DNA of 64,000 bases from an uncultured bacterium (GCA_949296525.1 CASFOP010000007.1:1-64000), one strand, 5' to 3'; positions 42,912 through 51,414 are shown, numbered from the stretch's first letter. The notes: generated by a model not told the origin, from the sequence alone. Numbers and translations are program-made.

Positions 42912-43685
42912 TTATTCCGCCGCAAATAAATCCGGCTGGTTGAGCAAATATATTAAAGCCCCGCTGAGTAACAGGAAATGGGTAAACGCCCCCCAAAGGG
43001 TAAACACGACGGACACAAAGCCGCCGCCCTGCATACCAAAAGCAGCCAGCAGCGCCGCCGGCCCCCATAAGAGCAGCAAAGCTGCCACCAGCACCAACAG
43101 CCAAAAGGGCAGGCGCATGACAAACAGGTGCCAGGCCAGGCGCAGGCCGCCCAGGGCGGACTCTTCCGCGGCAAATCCCAGGGCAAAGCAAACGGCGGAT
43201 ATTTCCCACAGGATGGTCCACAGGCTGCCGGCCAGGGAAGAGGAAAAAAATACCGGGAGCAGGGAATACACGGAAAAATTATCCTGCCACCCGCAGAGCA
43301 GGCAGACGGCCAACGCCGCAACGGCCTGCCAGCCCAGCAAACGGATCCCCGCGCGCAGCGTCACCCGGCACCAATCCGGCAGGGATATGTTTTCCCGCGT
43401 TACCAAATCATTAAGCAATTTATAAGAAAAGAATAAGATAAAAAAATCCAGCACTGCCGTTCCGCACAACACATAAAGCAAACGCACCGCCGTCTGCATG
43501 GCGGCATACAGCGAGGGATGGCCCGCCCAAAACTGCGGCAGCCCTCCGGCGCCCAGCAACGTGGCCACCAGCCAGCCCAACAGGCTCGGGAGGATAAAAA
43601 ATACAACCGGTACCACCAAACAAAAAACCCCGGCGAAAACCAGCCAGGTTTTCCGTTCCGGAAGAGCAAAACGGGAAGTAAGCAT
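42912..43685 (-). CDS. Polytopic membrane protein of unknown function
   Basis: 257 residues from the ATG at 43685. Six hydrophobic segments: about 15-40, 50-75, 110-130, 140-165, 185-215 and 225-250. No recognised family. Start chosen because a consensus promoter ends 6 bases upstream; a longer frame would run through that promoter. There is no Shine-Dalgarno. Confidence 0.7.
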   Translation of the reverse strand: MLTSRFALPERKTWLVFAGVFCLVVPVVFFILPSLLGWLVATLLGAGGLPQFWAGHPSLYAAMQTAVRLLYVLCGTAVLDFFILFFSYKLLNDLVTRENISLPDWCRVTLRAGIRLLGWQAVAALAVCLLCGWQDNFSVYSLLPVFFSSSLAGSLWTILWEISAVCFALGFAAEESALGGLRLAWHLFVMRLPFWLLVLVAALLLLWGPAALLAAFGMQGGGFVSVVFTLWGAFTHFLLLSGALIYLLNQPDLFAAE

Positions 43686-43691
43686 ACATTG

Positions 43692-43721
43692 ATTATATCT
43701 ATCTCCCAGCCAGATTGTCAA
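43692..43721 (-). promoter_or_regulatory. Consensus promoter giving a leaderless mRNA
   Basis: Minus strand TTGACA (43721-43716), 18-base spacer, TATAAT (43697-43692), then 6 bases to the ATG at 43685. Transcription should start at or beside the A of the start codon. This is the clearest leaderless case in the window. Confidence 0.75.
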
Positions 43722-43765
43722 AAACTTACTGGGAGGGGGGATACCCTTTATAGGACTCAAAAATT

Positions 43766-43799
43766 CGGCCGCTCCTTTAAGGCGTCTGAGGAGCGGCCG
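43766..43799 (-). terminator. Terminator after the aldo-keto reductase gene
   Basis: CGGCCGCTCCT (43766-43776) with AGGAGCGGCCG (43789-43799); minus-strand AATTTTT follows. Confidence 0.8.
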
Positions 43800-43804
43800 T
43801 GCAT

Positions 43805-44650
43805 TTACTTTCCTAAACCGGTTAAAAATTCCACCGTTTCGGGGTCATAATGCGAGAAGAACAGGCTTTTGCCCGTGTCCAGCGTGCGGATTTTGTTCAT
43901 ATCCTCTTCAGACAGCTCAAAATCAAAGATGTTAAAGTTTTCCTCCATACGTTCTTTATGCGTAGATTTGGGAATGACCACCACGCCTTCCTGCGTCAGG
44001 AAGCGCAGGGCCGTCTGGGCCACGCTTTTGCCGTATTTGGCGCCGATTTCTTTGAGGGTTTCATTTTGGAAATAATTGTTCCGCCCTTCGGCAAAAGGCC
44101 CCCAGGACATAATCTGCGTATGGTATTTTTTCATAATTTCCCGCGCCACTTTCTGTTGCTGGAACACATGGGTTTCCACCTGGTTGACGGCGGGCTGCAC
44201 TTCGCAGAAGTGGGAAAGGTCAATAAAACGGTCCGGATAAAAATTGCTCACGCCGATGGCGCGCGTTTTGCCGGCTTTGTAGGCTTCTTCCATGGCGCGG
44301 TAGGTGCCGTAATAGTCGTTAAACGGCTGGTGAATCAGCAGCAAATCCACATAATCGGTTTGCAGTTTGTTTAAAGACTCTTCAATGGATTTTTTTGCCT
44401 TTTCATAGCCGGCATTGGAAATCCAAATTTTGGTCACCAGGAAAATATCCTTGCGGCCAATGCCGCTTTTCTTTATGGCGCTTCCGACGGCCTCTTCGTT
44501 AAAATAGGCCTGTGCCGTATCCAGCAAGCGGTATCCTGTATTCAGGGCTTCCAGGACGGCCTTTTCACATTCTTTATGGTCGGGGACCTGATAAACCCCA
44601 AAACCCAAAATCGGCATTTCCACGCCGTTGTTTAATTTTACTGTTTGCAT
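43805..44650 (-). CDS. Aldo-keto reductase
   Basis: 281 residues; GGAGCAAGCT precedes the ATG. Catalytic tetrad visible: Asp and Tyr in LLDTAQAYFNEEAVG, Lys in FLVTKIW and His in LLLIHQPF. NADPH-binding IPKSTHKERMEEN near the C-terminus. It reduces aldehydes/ketones, with substrate unknown. It is 27 bases downstream of a TetR gene and probably co-transcribed, so carbonyl detoxification under TetR control is inferred. Confidence 0.93.
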   Translation of the reverse strand: MQTVKLNNGVEMPILGFGVYQVPDHKECEKAVLEALNTGYRLLDTAQAYFNEEAVGSAIKKSGIGRKDIFLVTKIWISNAGYEKAKKSIEESLNKLQTDYVDLLLIHQPFNDYYGTYRAMEEAYKAGKTRAIGVSNFYPDRFIDLSHFCEVQPAVNQVETHVFQQQKVAREIMKKYHTQIMSWGPFAEGRNNYFQNETLKEIGAKYGKSVAQTALRFLTQEGVVVIPKSTHKERMEENFNIFDFELSEEDMNKIRTLDTGKSLFFSHYDPETVEFLTGLGK

Positions 44651-44677
44651 AGCTTGCTCCTTTCTTAAAATTTCAAA

Positions 44678-45289
44678 TTAGTTTTCTGCCGTAAGGTACG
44701 GCCCGAACAAGGCCGGCAGCTGCGCCGCGCAAAACTTCTCCGTCCAATCCAGCGGATCAAACTTCCCGTCGGACATGCACCAACAGGTCATCATGCCGTA
44801 CATTTGGCAGATTAACAGGTGCGTGAATAAATCTATGGGTGTATCTTTCTTTAATTCGCCGTTTTGAGCGGCATTTTTTAAAATGTTTTGAAGCATATTC
44901 ACGTCATACTGCCATTTTTGGGCATCTTTATTTTCCGGCACTTCGTTCGGATCCAGCACGTCGCGCGTCCACTGGCGGCAGATGTGTATGCCGCAGAACT
45001 GCACGCATTGCATAAAACGGCGGACATAATGTGAGAGTTTGTCAATCAACGGCAGGGCGCGCATAGCTTCCAGTTCGTCGGCAATTTCCGCAAAAGGCGC
45101 ACGGCTGATTTCCAGCACGATGTCCTCTTTGCGTTTAAAATAAGTATAAAACGTCCCTTTGGCTACACCGGCTTCCCGGGTAATATCTTCTACGTTAATG
45201 GCGTTGAAGCCGTTGCTTTTAATCAGTTCCAGGGCGGCGGCAATAAGTTTGCGCTTGGTTTGCAGTGCGGCGTTTTGTCTGTTTGTCAT
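44678..45289 (-). CDS. TetR-family repressor
   Basis: 203 residues from the ATG at 45289, which has GGAG at ideal spacing; an ATG 12 bases further up overlaps the ribosome site. N-terminal helix-turn-helix NVEDITREAGVAKGTFYTYFKRKEDIV. The ligand-binding half is Cys-rich (CVQFCGIHICRQW, MMTCWCM), so thiol- or electrophile-based sensing is possible. Probably represses itself and the adjoining reductase through the dyads at 45327-45354. Confidence 0.93.
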   Translation of the reverse strand: MTNRQNAALQTKRKLIAAALELIKSNGFNAINVEDITREAGVAKGTFYTYFKRKEDIVLEISRAPFAEIADELEAMRALPLIDKLSHYVRRFMQCVQFCGIHICRQWTRDVLDPNEVPENKDAQKWQYDVNMLQNILKNAAQNGELKKDTPIDLFTHLLICQMYGMMTCWCMSDGKFDPLDWTEKFCAAQLPALFGPYLTAEN

Positions 45290-45326
45290 ACCTTTCTCCA
45301 TTCTCTGTATATAGTTTAATAAATAA

Positions 45327-45355
45327 TTGACTTAAAGTCAATGACTTTTAGTCAA
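45327..45355 (-). promoter_or_regulatory. tetR promoter with two tandem operators
   Basis: Perfect dyad TTGACTTAAAGTCAA (45327-45341) followed at once by TGACT-TTT-AGTCA (45342-45354). On the minus strand TTGACT (-35) lies inside the first dyad and TAAACT sits 17 bases downstream. A TetR dimer would cover the -35. Confidence 0.8.
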
Positions 45356-45356
45356 T

Positions 45357-45808
45357 AGTTATATTGGCTAAAGGCCGCTAATGTGGCCGCGAACGCGGCG
45401 GAGGCCGGAAGTAAAGCCGCGGCGGCCAGTGCGGGGTGGGCCCTGTTCGGCGCGGTAGCCATAGGTGCGGCGATTATGGCGGCCGTGTTGGCATTTGTGG
45501 ACGGCTTTACCACGGGCGGCATTGTGCCGGGGAACAGCTTTAGCGGGGATCATGTGCTGGCGCGCGTAAACAGCGGGGAAATGATATTAAACGGGGCGCA
45601 ACAGGCGCGGCTGTTTGACATGGCCAACGGGGACGCCGGCGGGCAGAACGGCGGACAAGGCGCCGTTATAAACCAGACGATTAATGTGGGCGGCGGGACG
45701 GATTTGTCGGCCATTACGCAGGCCATTAAACGTGGAACGGTGCAGGCGTTGGAGTTTGCCAACGTGGCCTATAAAGCAGGGCAGAAACGCAATAAGTATG
45801 TGGGTTAA
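45357..45808 (+). pseudogene. Truncated phage tail tape-measure protein, C-terminal fragment
   Basis: The open frame begins abruptly beside the tetR operator, with an in-frame stop just upstream and no start signal. AEAGSKAAAASAGWALFGAV, then VDGFTTGGIVPGNSFSGDH and VLARVNSGEMILNGAQQARLF are hallmarks of tape-measure C-termini. The remainder of the gene and the other tail genes are missing. A relic of prophage decay or illegitimate recombination. Confidence 0.8.
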
Positions 45809-46629
45809 TGTATTCGGCCGGCAGGCAATGTTATTTCAAGTTCCGCTTTTTTAGATGTGTTCTTTGAAGATATTTTTGGGGCGGGTAAAGTATCAGCCGT
45901 GGCATAGCGGGTGCAGGTAACCGTGTATTTGCCCTGTTTTTTATCCATTTTGGAACCCGTATATTCTTGGCATGGATATTTTTCGTCTTCTGCAAAATAT
46001 TCGGCAATGGAAGCAACCGGTTTTAAACCGGAATCCATCCCGATATAATCGGCCCATACGGAAACAAAAAGGCCCGCTTCATTGTCCAGCTGGTACTTAT
46101 CACAGCGGCTGATGACAGTGCCGTCTGTCTGATATTCATGTTTCCAAAGCAGGCAGAATTTGCCGTTTTCTTCGGTATCAAATTTGGAGCATTCGGAAAG
46201 CCAGGCTTCTTTTTGTTTTTTAGCCAGTTTTTCCGACAAAGGCCCGGATACAAACTCACGGCAAATAATGCGTTGGGTAGAAGGGGTGTCTTTATATAGC
46301 CAGCTGCTGCAGAAAGATTGGCGGCTGCCGTTTTTTAAAACAGCCGTTTTCCAGACTTTACAGGTGTAAGGGAGAGCCGGATTTTTAACGGGTACGCATG
46401 CCTGGACCTTATTGCCAAAACGGTCGGTAACGGTTTGCCACTCGCAGTTTGCGGCAGAAGTGTCGGCCGGCTGTTCGGAGGGTGAAGAAACATTGCTCCA
46501 CCATGCGCAGCGGGTGCGCTGGTCTCCGCTGGGCATGGTTTCTGTGATCCACTGCGTGCAGATGCGTTCCGCATGGGCATAAAGTGACAAAAGGAAAAAA
46601 AACAAAAAGAAAGTAAAGTATTTTTTCAT
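45805..46629 (-). CDS. Secreted Cys-rich protein of unknown function
   Basis: 274 residues from the ATG at 46629 (GGAGG upstream). Signal peptide ends near LYAHA. The mature part repeats a C-x-x-W / C-x-x-(W/F) pattern with about 14 Cys (RICTQWITE, RCAWWS, NCEWQT, YTCKVWKT, FCSSWLY, ICREFVS, FCLLWKHE, PCQEYTG). This suggests five to seven short disulfide-linked modules. It lies between phage remnants on the opposite strand, so it may be a prophage cargo gene. Confidence 0.7.
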   Translation of the reverse strand: MKKYFTFFLFFFLLSLYAHAERICTQWITETMPSGDQRTRCAWWSNVSSPSEQPADTSAANCEWQTVTDRFGNKVQACVPVKNPALPYTCKVWKTAVLKNGSRQSFCSSWLYKDTPSTQRIICREFVSGPLSEKLAKKQKEAWLSECSKFDTEENGKFCLLWKHEYQTDGTVISRCDKYQLDNEAGLFVSVWADYIGMDSGLKPVASIAEYFAEDEKYPCQEYTGSKMDKKQGKYTVTCTRYATADTLPAPKISSKNTSKKAELEITLPAGRIH

Positions 46630-46676
46630 GGAGAGCCTCCTGCTTTTATTATAACCCATTTGGAGGATAAAAATAT

Positions 46677-46970
46677 ATGGTGGAAACAAAACGCATCACA
46701 ACACCCGTTAAATTCTACGGGGCCAATTATATTACCAGGCGCTGCGGCTTTGAGGGCAGCGTACAAAACCAGTCGGCCCTGTATGACAACGCGTCCGAGA
46801 GCCTGGCCTCTTTTTATAATGCCGATGTATCGCAGCCCGTGCGGTGGCGGGTGGCGTTTAAAGATAAATACGGGCAAATCACCAGCCGGGTGATGGAAAT
46901 AAAAGTGGAAAACGGCAACTATGAACAATATAAAACGCTGGCAAACGGCATAAAAATCAGTATAATTTAG
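46677..46970 (+). CDS. Small protein, probably prophage-derived
   Basis: 97 residues; ggaggataaaaat precedes the ATG. Beta-rich composition (VKFYGANYITRRCGFEGSV, VRWRVAFKDKYGQITSRVMEIK). No family recognised. Same strand as the tape-measure fragment and separated from it only by the Cys-rich gene, hence the phage guess. Confidence 0.5.
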   Translation: MVETKRITTPVKFYGANYITRRCGFEGSVQNQSALYDNASESLASFYNADVSQPVRWRVAFKDKYGQITSRVMEIKVENGNYEQYKTLANGIKISII

Positions 46971-46993
46971 GAAGATATCCGCGGAGGGGGAAA

Positions 46994-47509
46994 ATGTCCA
47001 AAAACCTGATTATTTATTACTCCCGCAAAGGGGAAAACTATGTAAACGGCGCCATTATTTCTTTGCCAAAAGGGAATACCGAACGAGTGGCCGAATATAT
47101 TGCCCAGGCTGTGGGAGGGGATTTGTTTGAGGTGGACACCGTCAAACCTTATGCCCCCGCTTACAAAGCCTGCATAGAACAGGCCAAAGACGAACTGGAA
47201 CAGGACGCCCGTCCCGAACTAAAAAAATATTTGGACGATATTTCCTCCTATGACAATGTATTCGTCTGCGGCCCCTGCTGGTGGGGTACTTTCCCCATGG
47301 CCATGTTTTCCCAGCTGGAACGGCTGGACTGGATTGGGAAAAAAGTCATGGCGGTCATGACGCACGAAGGCAGCGGCATGGGCAACAGCGAGCGGGATTT
47401 AAAACGCATTTGCCGGGGAGCTGCTTTTGGCCCCGGCTTGGCCGTTAAAGGGGCGGATGTGGAAAAAGAACAGGCGCGCGTGGAGGCCTGGGCCAAAAAT
47501 GTCATTTAA
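46994..47509 (+). CDS. Flavodoxin-like protein
   Basis: 171 residues. LIIYYSRKGENYVNG and a following SLPKGNTERVAEYIAQAVGG supply the FMN phosphate loop, although the TGNT-type signature is split by an insert. VCGPCWWGTFPMAMFSQLE is the second FMN loop. Cytoplasmic, unlike the exported relative at 56339. Reduces or carries electrons for an unknown partner; next gene is a PLP lyase. Confidence 0.88.
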   Translation: MSKNLIIYYSRKGENYVNGAIISLPKGNTERVAEYIAQAVGGDLFEVDTVKPYAPAYKACIEQAKDELEQDARPELKKYLDDISSYDNVFVCGPCWWGTFPMAMFSQLERLDWIGKKVMAVMTHEGSGMGNSERDLKRICRGAAFGPGLAVKGADVEKEQARVEAWAKNVI

Positions 47510-47533
47510 AGCAACAAATTCTCTTGCTAATCC

Positions 47534-48694
47534 GTGAAATACGATTTTGACAAAATTATTTCCCGTGCAGGCACCCACAGCGTCAAGTGGGCCAACCCCG
47601 CGACGGAAGACGAAATCCCCATGTGGGTGGCGGATATGGACTTTGCCACCGTACCGGCCGTAACGCAGGCCCTGGCCCGCCGCGCCGCGCACGGCATTTA
47701 CGGCTATACGCTGCCGCCTGCGTCTTATTACAAAGCCGCGGCGGAGTGGTTTGCCCGCCGCCACGGCTGGGCCGTACGCCCACAATGGATATTGCCCGTG
47801 ACGGGCGTGGTGCCCGCGCTGGCGGCTATTTTGTGCGCCATGGCGGAGAAGGGGGATAAAGTCATTTTGCAGACGCCGGTATACAACTGTTTCTTTTCCG
47901 TTATCAAAAATTACGGCTGTGAGGCACTGCCCAACCCGCTGATATATAAAAATAACCGCTGGAGCATGGACTTTGACGATTTGGAGAAAAAGGCGGCCGA
48001 TCCCAAAGCTAAAATCCTATTTTTGTGTAACCCGCACAATCCGGCGGGCAGAGTATGGAGCAAAGAAGAACTGAAGCGGCTGGGGGAAATCTGCCTGCGC
48101 CATCGGGTGCTTGTGGTGGCGGACGAAATCCATTGTGAATTGGTAGCCCCGGGTATCAAATATACGCCGTTTGCGTCTTTGGATGAACGCTTCTTAAAAA
48201 ATTCCGTTACCTGCACTTCGCCCAGCAAGGCGTTTAACCTGGCGGGCCTGCAGGCGGCCAATATCTTCGCCGCCGATGAATCCGTGCGGGAAAGCGTGCG
48301 CCGCGGGCTGGACATTACCGAAACGGGCGGCATAGGCTGTTTTGGGGTGGAAGGGCTTATCGCCGCTTACAGTCACGGGGCGGACTGGCTGGATCAGTTA
48401 AACGTTTATTTGCACGAAAACTTTTTATTTTTAAAAAACTTTTTCGCCAAACATCTCCCTAAAGCCGCCGTGGCGGAGTTGGAAGGGACGTATTTGGTAT
48501 GGGCGGACTGCCGTTATCTGCAAAAGCCTTCCGCCTGGCTGGCCGCGCAGCTGCGCAAAGGCGGCGTGCGCGTCAACCCGGGCAGCTTATACGGGACGGA
48601 CGGGGAAGGCTTTCTGCGCATAAACATTGCCTGTCCGCGCGCCATGCTGCAAACGGGGCTGGAACACATGGCAGTTGTCTTAAATGAAATATAA
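47534..48694 (+). CDS. patB: PatB/MalY-type PLP enzyme, probable cystathionine beta-lyase
   Basis: 386 residues, GTG start at 47534. Fold-type I aminotransferase with PLP Lys in TCTSPSKAFNLAGLQ, FLCNPHNPAGRVW, VVADEIHCELV and a C-terminal FLRINIACPR substrate-carboxylate Arg. The MWVADMDF opening is typical of the PatB/MalY branch, which splits cystathionine or cysteine. Aminotransferase activity cannot be excluded. Confidence 0.9.
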   Translation: MKYDFDKIISRAGTHSVKWANPATEDEIPMWVADMDFATVPAVTQALARRAAHGIYGYTLPPASYYKAAAEWFARRHGWAVRPQWILPVTGVVPALAAILCAMAEKGDKVILQTPVYNCFFSVIKNYGCEALPNPLIYKNNRWSMDFDDLEKKAADPKAKILFLCNPHNPAGRVWSKEELKRLGEICLRHRVLVVADEIHCELVAPGIKYTPFASLDERFLKNSVTCTSPSKAFNLAGLQAANIFAADESVRESVRRGLDITETGGIGCFGVEGLIAAYSHGADWLDQLNVYLHENFLFLKNFFAKHLPKAAVAELEGTYLVWADCRYLQKPSAWLAAQLRKGGVRVNPGSLYGTDGEGFLRINIACPRAMLQTGLEHMAVVLNEI

Positions 48695-48714
48695 AATAAT
48701 AGACGAAAAGGAAT

Positions 48715-49446
48715 ATGCAAGATATGAAAATAAAACAAATTTCGTTTTTACTATTTTTTTTGTTGTTTTGCCAGTTAAACGGCTTTGCCCAGTGTATTAA
48801 CGGCAAAATCAATCTGGGAACTGGCTTTTCGGCTGCGTTAATCCCGCACAAAATAGCAACCCTGATGCGGGGGAAAAGCTATCCCAAAGGTGCTCTTGTA
48901 CCCCTGGAAGATTTGCGTTATGTGCAGGTAAAGCATATTGGTTTTGACGGAAAAACCCATCGGGGGGAACTGGTGGTGCATAAAAGCGTTTCCTGCGAGG
49001 TGGTGGAAATCTTTAAAGAACTCTACAAAGAGCAATACCCCATTGAAAAAATGCGCTTGGTAGATTACTATGACGCCAATGACCAAAAATCCATGGCCGA
49101 CAACAATTCTTCTTCTTTTTGCTGGCGCATGATTACCAGCGGAGGGCTTTTGTCTTACCATGCACTGGGGCTGGCCATAGACATCAACCCCCTGCAAAAT
49201 CCCTATGTGCGCGGCTCCGTAATTGAACCCATAGAAGGGAAAGAATTTATTAACCGGGAGCAGAATGTGCAAGGTATGATTTTTGAAAATGATGCCGCCG
49301 TACGCGCGTTTAAAAAAAGAGGCTGGAAGTGGGGCGGCAACTGGAAAAAGACCAAGGGATATTATGATTTGCAACATTTTGAAAAGCCCTCCTCCCTGCG
49401 TGATGAGTACATGCAGGAGATGAAAAAGCAGTCCGCCAATCCCTAG
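48715..49446 (+). CDS. Exported M15-family D-Ala-D-Ala carboxypeptidase-like protein
   Basis: 243 residues. Signal peptide ends near NGFAQ. The zinc ligands of the M15 family are visible: SYHALGLAIDINPLQNPY (His and Asp) and the C-terminal YYDLQHFEK (His), with WKWGGNWKK between. Probably trims peptidoglycan stem peptides in the periplasm. AAAGGA lies upstream of the first ATG; a second Met four codons on is also possible. Confidence 0.88.
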   Translation: MQDMKIKQISFLLFFLLFCQLNGFAQCINGKINLGTGFSAALIPHKIATLMRGKSYPKGALVPLEDLRYVQVKHIGFDGKTHRGELVVHKSVSCEVVEIFKELYKEQYPIEKMRLVDYYDANDQKSMADNNSSSFCWRMITSGGLLSYHALGLAIDINPLQNPYVRGSVIEPIEGKEFINREQNVQGMIFENDAAVRAFKKRGWKWGGNWKKTKGYYDLQHFEKPSSLRDEYMQEMKKQSANP

Positions 49447-49488
49447 CCAGTCTGTCAGTCTGCGGCGCAGGGGAGCTTTGAAAAACAC

Positions 49489-49519
49489 TTGACCTAAAGT
49501 ACGCTCCAGCGGATATACT
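49489..49519 (+). promoter_or_regulatory. Promoter of the DUF1893 lipoprotein gene
   Basis: TTGACC (49489-49494), 19-base spacer, TATACT (49514-49519); aaggagg follows before the ATG. Confidence 0.6.
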
Positions 49520-49536
49520 GTAAGAAGGAGGAAAAC

Positions 49537-50046
49537 ATGAAAATAAAAAATACTTTTCTTTTGCTGACCTGCGCTTTGCTGGCTGCGGGCTGCGCCTCGG
49601 CCCCGCAGGGCCAGGCGGCCGCTTCGGCCGATGTACAAAAACGCGTGGCGGAGCTGGCGCCGCACCATGCGCTGGTCATTGCGGGTGCAGACGGCACCAT
49701 ACGCACCTATGACGGCCGCGGCCTGCGCCCGCTGTTTAACGCGCTGGAAGAAAACGGAATAAAAGACGCTTATGTGTATGACAAAGTAACAGGACGGGCT
49801 TCGTCTTTGTTGCTGGCTTACGGCGGAGCCAAAGAACTGCATACGGGCATGCTTTCGCAGGAGGCGATCCCCATATTGGAAAAGTATCACATCAAATATA
49901 CCGCCGATAAGACCGTCCCTTATATTTTGAACCGTGCAAAAACGGGCAGCTGCCCCATGGAAAATGTGGCGCGCAGCTTAGATGACGCCCGAACGGCGTA
50001 TCCGCAAATCAAACAGGGCTTTGAAAATTTGGTGGCACCGAAATGA
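49537..50046 (+). CDS. DUF1893-domain lipoprotein
   Basis: 169 residues. Lipobox LAAGC. The mature domain (RGLRPLFNALEENGIKDAYVYDKVTGRAS, then KYHIKYTADKTVPYILNR and GSCPMENVAR) matches DUF1893, a small fold related to deaminase-like proteins whose members are normally cytoplasmic. Export as a lipoprotein is unusual. The CPME motif is kept. Confidence 0.82.
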   Translation: MKIKNTFLLLTCALLAAGCASAPQGQAAASADVQKRVAELAPHHALVIAGADGTIRTYDGRGLRPLFNALEENGIKDAYVYDKVTGRASSLLLAYGGAKELHTGMLSQEAIPILEKYHIKYTADKTVPYILNRAKTGSCPMENVARSLDDARTAYPQIKQGFENLVAPK

Positions 50047-50110
50047 CAGAACCCGGGTTTCGGCCCGGGGATATTTTTAAGCCGCATTTTATGTGCCGAA
50101 GCGGCAAATA

Positions 50111-50119
50111 TGTTACAAT
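50111..50119 (+). promoter_or_regulatory. Extended -10 for the glycosyltransferase operon leader
   Basis: TGT-TACAAT with the hexamer at 50114-50119. Predicted start near 50126, giving a leader of about 325 bases before the first gene. Confidence 0.55.
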
Positions 50120-50125
50120 AAACAT

Positions 50126-50410
50126 AAATTTGTTTACAGCGAGGTAGTTTTTTTGTCATTCATGAGTTCCTAATACGGGGCTTATTTACAATTTATCTGT
50201 TTTTGGAATCCTATACAGAATAGGATGGGTCCGGCAGACCGGGCGCAAGTAGAGTCCAAAAACAGCTGGTTTAGGCAGGAAATGCCGCGGGGTAGCTCCC
50301 CGCGCATTTCCTGCCGAATGTTTCGCATATTCAAAAGAATAAGCGAAACTACGGCTGTTTAATGGTGGGCCACTCTACTTGCCTCACGTATTATACAGCC
50401 GTTTTTGTTG
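50126..50410 (+). ncRNA. Highly structured leader RNA with alternative pairings and a terminator
   Basis: Closing stem TAATACG (50171-50177)/CGTATTA (50387-50393). Stem CTGTTTTTGGA (50197-50207)/TCCAAAAACAG (50255-50265). Inside it hairpins ATCCTAT/ATAGGAT and GGTC/GACC. GCAAGTAGAGT (50245-50255) is the exact complement of ACTCTACTTGC (50372-50382). Hairpin 50274-50315 has 18 pairs with one bulge; hairpin 50321-50348 follows. ACGGCTGT (50351-50358)/ACAGCCGT (50395-50402) precedes TTTTT, a terminator that competes with AAACAGC (50260-50266)/GCTGTTT (50354-50360). This is riboswitch- or attenuator-like; no known class is recognised. Confidence 0.7.
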
Positions 50411-50451
50411 GGCAAATCTTTTTCTGCCAATAACACCAAAGGAGAAAAACT

Positions 50452-51414
50452 ATGCCCGACAAACACATGCATATTTGCTTTGCTTCTGACAACAACTATG
50501 TCCCATATATGGGGATTGCAGTCTTGTCCATTTTGCAACACGCACAGGCCGATGAATATTTCCATTTTTATATTTTGGATAATAAGATCTCTCTGAATAA
50601 AAAACAGACAATAGAGCAGCTTTTGAAAGGGCACAATGCCCAAATTTCTTGGCTGCCAATAGATGAAATCTTCTTTCAGGGTTGTAAAACGCAGCGTAAA
50701 AACTGGACTTTTTCCATCTTCAGCCGTTACTTAATACCCCAATTAATCAACCAGGACAAAGTGCTGTATTTAGACTGTGATGTAATGGTGCGTTCTTCCC
50801 TGTGGCCTTTATGGAAAACGGATTTAACTGACTATTACTTGGCCGGAGTGCCGGATTACAATGTCATTTACCGCGGCCGTCTCAAGGAACGTTTTGGGAA
50901 AGAGCTAAAAGCGGAAGAATACGTCAATTCCGGCGTATTGCTTATCAACAATAAAAAATGGCGTCAGGAAAAGCTGTTGCGCCAGCTGTTGGAATACTCT
51001 GTTAGAAATGCCGACAATCTGCTTTGGCCCGATCAGGATGCCATTAACTTTATCTGCCGCCGCGCCAAAAAAATATTGCCGTCCTGTTGGAACACCATGG
51101 GGTATTTTTATAAGCCTGATTTATTTGCCGATGACCCGCACATGGAAGATATTTTAAGAGAAAGGGACAAGGCATATATCCGGCATTTTCACCCGTGGAA
51201 AAAAAACCATTTTATTCCGCACAGAGAAGAATATTTCCAACTGATGCGCAAAAGCCCGTGGAAAAATTTGATACCCAAAGATGATCCAAAACCGATTGCC
51301 TGGGGCAAGGCCCTGTTGCGGTATATGTATAATCATCCTTTTTGTTTTTTGACTCCCAAATTTTACAGACGCTGGTATTACCGGGGGACGGCATGCCTGT
51401 TCATGGAATATTAA
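50452..51414 (+). CDS. Glycosyltransferase family 8 (LPS-type hexosyltransferase)
   Basis: 320 residues; AAAGGAGAAA precedes the ATG. GT-A fold with N-terminal ICFASDNNYVPYMGIAVLSIL, metal-binding DxD in VLYLDCDVMV, YVNSGVLLIN, WPDQDAIN and a C-terminal IRHFHPWKK resembling the HxxGxxKPW of the family. Transfers galactose or glucose to lipid A core or a similar acceptor on the cytoplasmic face. First gene behind the structured leader RNA. Confidence 0.92.
   Translation: MPDKHMHICFASDNNYVPYMGIAVLSILQHAQADEYFHFYILDNKISLNKKQTIEQLLKGHNAQISWLPIDEIFFQGCKTQRKNWTFSIFSRYLIPQLINQDKVLYLDCDVMVRSSLWPLWKTDLTDYYLAGVPDYNVIYRGRLKERFGKELKAEEYVNSGVLLINNKKWRQEKLLRQLLEYSVRNADNLLWPDQDAINFICRRAKKILPSCWNTMGYFYKPDLFADDPHMEDILRERDKAYIRHFHPWKKNHFIPHREEYFQLMRKSPWKNLIPKDDPKPIAWGKALLRYMYNHPFCFLTPKFYRRWYYRGTACLFMEY

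Noticed and set aside
50171-50265. JUMPstart/ops element or T-box in the glycosyltransferase leader
   Set aside because: Neither the GGCGGTAGCGT-like ops core nor the conserved T-box antiterminator sequence is present.
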